Source: Acidobacteriota bacterium
GTDB taxonomy: Bacteria; Acidobacteriota; Terriglobia; 20CM-2-55-15
Direction of reading: 5' to 3'
Assembly (NCBI GenBank): GCA_003222755.1
Contig: QHXA01000196.1
Location: forward strand, 3,498 to 11,575
Length of the DNA: 8,078 nucleotides
In this document: one piece after another, positions 4,599 to 8,078 of the stretch
How positions within the stretch are numbered: the stretch's first letter is position 1
How the letters are laid out: every line of letters starts with the position of its first letter
The notes under the pieces: generated by a model
Seen by the model: only the letters and a program-made list of their open reading frames with translations
Database searches by the model: none
What the model was told of the DNA's origin: nothing
Position numbers and translations under genes: made by a program

Positions 4599-7500
4599 AT
4601 GTGGAGGACCGCGCTACGTCTGTTTCTGTTTTCCCTTGTGTCCATTCTCAGTTCGGTAACGCTTTCGGCGCAGTCGACCGCTCAACTCAGCGGCACCGTA
4701 AGAGATCAAAGCGGTGCAGTCTTGCCTGGAGTTGAAGTCACGGTGACGCAAACGGCAACTGGCCTCGCACGCAGTGTGGTGACCAACGAAACCGGATCTT
4801 ATGTACTGCCAAACCTGCCGATCGGTCCATATCGATTAGAAGCAAGCTTGCCGGGTTTCCGCATGTTTGTGCAGACCGGAATCGTTTTGCAGGTCAGCGC
4901 AAATCCCGTGATCAACGTCGTGATGGAAGTCGGCCAGGTTGCCGAAACGGTCGAAGTGCAAGCGGACGCCGCGCTCGTGGAAACGCGAAATACCGGAGTG
5001 GGCCAGGTCATCGATAACGTGCGTGTGATGGAGCTGCCGCTCAATGGGCGGCAGGTGACCGAACTGATCATACTGTCAGGGGCCGCTGTCGGTGGTGGAG
5101 CGCAGAATACCCCGCGAAACTATCCGACCGACATCATTTCCGTCGGTGGAGGATCCAACGATGGCCTGACATTCCTTTTGGACGGAGGAGTTCACAACGA
5201 TCCGTACGGCAACCAGGCTCTGCCTCTGCCATTCCCAGACGCATTGCAGGAATTCAAAGTCGAAACCAGCGCGGTGCCTGCACAGTATGGATTCCATTCC
5301 GCAGGTGCAGTGAACGTTGTGACGAAATCCGGCGCGAACGACTTTCATGGCAGCGTCTTCGAATTCGTGCGAAACCGAATTTTCAACGCGCGCAATACAT
5401 TTGCCACGGAACGCGACGGATTAAAGCGCAATCAATTCGGCGGAGTGATCGGCGGCCCTATCCTGAGGAACAAACTGTTTTTCTTCGGCGGACTGCAGAC
5501 CACATTGCAGCGCTCGGATCCAAAAGGCAACACGACGTTCATTCCGACGTCACAGATGCTCGCCGGTGACTGGACGACATACGCGTCCGCAGCGTGCCAG
5601 AGCGGCGGCGGCGTCACATTAAGAGCCCCGTTCGTCGACAATCGTATCGATCCAAGCTTGTATGCAAAACCTGCGCTGGAGTTGATGAAGCGTCTGAATG
5701 CCACTCCGACCGATTCGTGCGGACGCGTCTTGTTCGGCCGCAAAAGCAATGCCGATGAATGGATGCCCGTCGCAAAGGTGGATTATCAGGTGAGTGCGAA
5801 GCAGGCGTTGTTTGGCCGCTATGAAATGGCGCGCCTCGATACACCGAGCGACTATGACGGCAAGACGGTCATCTCCATCGCCAATCCAAACTTTTATCGG
5901 CGCATGAAGTCCTTCGTTCTCGGCGATACGTACTCGATTAGCCCAACGCTGGTGAGCTCATTCCGTGGAGAGATTCTTCGCACGACGAACGTGAAGACGT
6001 TTCCGGACTACTACACCTGGAGCGACCTCGGCGTGAAGAATCTCTACTATCCATCGAATTATCCCAAAATGGTCCTGCTCAGTGTGACAGGCTCGCTGAA
6101 CCTGTTCACCTCGCAGTCAACGCCCGGCATCACGAATTCGACGGTTTATCAGTTCACTGAAGATCTCACAAACGCCCGAGGAGCGCATCAGATCGGATAC
6201 GGCGTGAGCTGGATGCACCAGATGATGAATTACACGGCAAGCACCACGTCTCCGGGTTCGTTCTCATTTACAGGCGTTAACACCGGCCTTGGGCTCGCGG
6301 ACCTCATGACGGGAAAAGCGAACAGCTACACGCAAAGCCGAATTACAAACGAATACTTCCGGCAGAATTACATCGGCCTCTACGTGCAGGACACGTGGAA
6401 GGCCACGTCACGGCTGACATTCAACGGCGGCGTACGGTGGGAGCCTTACCGTTCGCCCTATGACGCCGCCGGCAAGGGAGCGTTTTTCGACCGGAAACGG
6501 TTTGATCAGGGGCTGGTCAGCACGATCTATCCCAACGCGCCGGCCGGGATCTATTTTCAAGGTGAAGGCGGAATTCCCGACACCAATGCATGGCAGGCGA
6601 ATCATTGGAAGCGCGTTGCGCCACGTCTTGGACTCGCATGGGATCCCAAGGGCGACGGTCTGTTGGTCGTCCGCGCTGCTTATGGAATCTTTTTCGATTT
6701 TCCGCATCTGCACCAATACGGAGGAAAGCGCGACACTGCGCCAAAAGGCGCGAGCATTGTCGTGAACAGTCCTTCAATGGAAGATCCGTGGGCGAGTTTT
6801 CCCGGAGGAAATCCTTTCCCGATCGCTCTCGACAAGAACAGCACGTTTCCGCTAAACGGCGTATACACCGTGTTCCCGTTTGATCTCAAAAAGCCCTACA
6901 TCAATCAGTGGAATCTGAGCATTCAGAAACAATTCGGGCAGAACTGGCTCGTTGCCGCAAATTACATCGGAAGCAACATTATTCACATGCCGCTTTGTTA
7001 CGAAGCCAATGGGGCGGCTTACCTTCCCGGCCCGAGCTGCGTCATCGCCGGCGGGAGGTTCAGTCCGTGTTCCACTATCGGCAATACGAATCAGCGGCGC
7101 GAGCTGTATTTGCAGAATCCGGCTGCCGGTCAGTACTTTTCGAACATTGTGATGGGCGATGATGGTGCGACGCGTACCTACAACGGGTTAGTCCTCCAGG
7201 TGCAGCGCCGGCGTGCCAAAGGAATAACCGTTCAGGGGAATTACACTTGGTCGCGCTGCATCGACGATGGTTATGTCGATGTTATTCAGAACAACGGCGG
7301 ATGGATTCAATCGCGCCGCGGAGTCAACCGTGGGAATTGCGAATTGGATCGCCGGCACAACTTCAATATGTCGACGGTGTATGAGACGCCGCGATTCGCC
7401 AATACTGCCGTCCGCGTTCTGGCCAGCGGCTGGCAGATCTCGGGAATTGTTCGGGCTGTGACTGGGCCGTACTTCAGCATTTCGTCGGGCATCGACGTGG

Positions 7501-7919
7501 CGCTGAGCGGTACAAGCACTGGAGGCAACACCGGCACCGACCAGAGGCCGAGCCAGATTCTTCCGTCGCCCTACCTTCCGAATAGAGGCACCAACGGATG
7601 GCTGAACCCGGCGGCATTTGCACCAGCCGAGCCGGGGACGTATGGGAGTGTCGGGGCAAGAAACATTGTAGGTCCCGGCAGCATTCGCTTTGACATGGGG
7701 CTCACACGAAACTTCCCGATTCGAGAGAAACAGTCGCTGCAACTTCGGGCCGAAGCGTTCAACGTTGCCAATCATGCGAATTATTGCTCTCCACCGTTTC
7801 AGGGGATCGTGCCGGCCATTACGTGTCCCGATATCAACTTCAACAGCCCGACCTTCGGAAAAATCTTGAGCGCGTCCGATGGCCGAATCATGCAAATGGC
7901 GTTGAAGTATGTTTTCTGA
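4599..7919 (+). CDS. TonB-dependent receptor, Oar-like, with carboxypeptidase-regulatory N-terminal domain
   Basis: 1106 residues from ATG 4599 (1110 if ATG 4587 is used). Residues 1-25 are a signal peptide with core ALRLFLFSLVSILSSV ending in SAQ. Residues about 29-109 form a carboxypeptidase-regulatory-like beta-sandwich (SGTVRDQSGAVLPGVEVTVT, with TGSYVLPNLPIGPYRLEA further on). The plug follows, about 116-255, with MELPLNGRQ, FLLDGGVHND and the family signature VVTKSGANDFHGSVFEFVRN. The rest is an outer-membrane beta-barrel ending in a terminal Phe (ALKYVF), as expected for barrel assembly. Length is normal for acidobacterial members of this large, SusC/Oar-like family, thought to import oligosaccharides or other large ligands using TonB energy. 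The substrate cannot be read from the sequence, and no SusD-like partner or enzyme gene is adjacent within the window. It is divergent from the propeller gene. No frameshift or missing segment was seen. Confidence 0.92.
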   Translation: MWRTALRLFLFSLVSILSSVTLSAQSTAQLSGTVRDQSGAVLPGVEVTVTQTATGLARSVVTNETGSYVLPNLPIGPYRLEASLPGFRMFVQTGIVLQVSANPVINVVMEVGQVAETVEVQADAALVETRNTGVGQVIDNVRVMELPLNGRQVTELIILSGAAVGGGAQNTPRNYPTDIISVGGGSNDGLTFLLDGGVHNDPYGNQALPLPFPDALQEFKVETSAVPAQYGFHSAGAVNVVTKSGANDFHGSVFEFVRNRIFNARNTFATERDGLKRNQFGGVIGGPILRNKLFFFGGLQTTLQRSDPKGNTTFIPTSQMLAGDWTTYASAACQSGGGVTLRAPFVDNRIDPSLYAKPALELMKRLNATPTDSCGRVLFGRKSNADEWMPVAKVDYQVSAKQALFGRYEMARLDTPSDYDGKTVISIANPNFYRRMKSFVLGDTYSISPTLVSSFRGEILRTTNVKTFPDYYTWSDLGVKNLYYPSNYPKMVLLSVTGSLNLFTSQSTPGITNSTVYQFTEDLTNARGAHQIGYGVSWMHQMMNYTASTTSPGSFSFTGVNTGLGLADLMTGKANSYTQSRITNEYFRQNYIGLYVQDTWKATSRLTFNGGVRWEPYRSPYDAAGKGAFFDRKRFDQGLVSTIYPNAPAGIYFQGEGGIPDTNAWQANHWKRVAPRLGLAWDPKGDGLLVVRAAYGIFFDFPHLHQYGGKRDTAPKGASIVVNSPSMEDPWASFPGGNPFPIALDKNSTFPLNGVYTVFPFDLKKPYINQWNLSIQKQFGQNWLVAANYIGSNIIHMPLCYEANGAAYLPGPSCVIAGGRFSPCSTIGNTNQRRELYLQNPAAGQYFSNIVMGDDGATRTYNGLVLQVQRRRAKGITVQGNYTWSRCIDDGYVDVIQNNGGWIQSRRGVNRGNCELDRRHNFNMSTVYETPRFANTAVRVLASGWQISGIVRAVTGPYFSISSGIDVALSGTSTGGNTGTDQRPSQILPSPYLPNRGTNGWLNPAAFAPAEPGTYGSVGARNIVGPGSIRFDMGLTRNFPIREKQSLQLRAEAFNVANHANYCSPPFQGIVPAITCPDINFNSPTFGKILSASDGRIMQMALKYVF

Positions 7920-8052
7920 ATAAGTACTACTAAGCCTCCTGTGGCTCGCTATGGCCGGATCGCCCTGGCCTGGACGCCATCGACCGCGCAGCCGTCCAAG
8001 AGGGCGACAACATACCTGACTGACAGGAACGAAATCGCTCGGAATCAAGTCT
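7920..8052. other. Non-coding stretch after the receptor gene
   Basis: No convincing reading frame, hairpin terminator with T-tract or RNA gene was recognised here. The long minus-strand frame overlapping it is an antisense shadow of the receptor gene. Confidence 0.5.
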
Positions 8053-8078
8053 GTAGTCGCGCGGCTTTAGCCCGCGTT
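8053..8078. repeat. Partial dispersed palindromic repeat at window edge
   Basis: The sequence folds as CGCGGC (8060-8065), loop TTTA, GCC-C-GCG (8070-8076) with one bulged C. The motif GCGGCTTTAGCCCGCG is of a kind I recall as dispersed in intergenic regions of Acidobacteriota and other GC-rich bacteria. The window cuts it, so its extent is unknown. Confidence 0.4.

Noticed and set aside
4381..4659. Small plus-strand open frame of 92 codons overlapping the receptor start.
   Set aside because: It is built from repeat-island hairpins and the promoter region, and lacks a ribosome binding site.
7188..8048. Long minus-strand open frame of 286 codons overlapping the receptor 3' end.
   Set aside because: It is antisense to a strongly recognised coding sequence, has low-complexity Arg-rich composition, no ribosome binding site and no family resemblance.

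Overview
The window looks like a chromosomal piece of an Acidobacteriota genome (Solibacter-like or a related lineage). This is inferred from protein families, not from a marker gene. The supporting families are an Oar-like TonB-dependent receptor with an N-terminal carboxypeptidase-regulatory domain, a di-haem cytochrome of the reaction-centre cytochrome type fused to a LolA-like domain, a secreted hypothetical protein with the NCDP-x-G-x-PR motif, and many short GC-rich palindromes between genes. Base composition is moderately GC-rich throughout.

Layout: (1) 1-677, the 3' part of a hypothetical protein gene on +, cut by the window edge. (2) 761-1879, a secreted di-haem c-type cytochrome on +. 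(3) 1886-1981, a cluster of palindromes between convergent genes. (4) 1989-4149 on the minus strand, a gene for a secreted protein of about 720 residues with roughly 12 beta-propeller blades. An in-frame TGA breaks it at 2866-2868, and a 68-bp segment nearly identical to part of the cytochrome gene, in inverted orientation, disrupts its 3' end. (5) 4150-4598, a divergent intergenic region with a possible operator, a 219-bp palindrome-rich island whose ends are imperfect inverted repeats, and a possible sigma70-type promoter. (6) 4599-7919, a full-length TonB-dependent receptor on +. (7) 7920-8078, non-coding, with the start of another dispersed palindromic repeat at the right edge.

The proteins all appear to be exported: periplasmic or extracytoplasmic electron carrier, propeller protein, outer-membrane receptor. 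No shared pathway can be read from the sequence. I did not find a clearly new biological system. The best leads are the disrupted double-propeller gene, the 67/68-bp inverted duplication between the cytochrome and propeller genes, and a family of 15-nt mini-hairpins in both intergenic regions.
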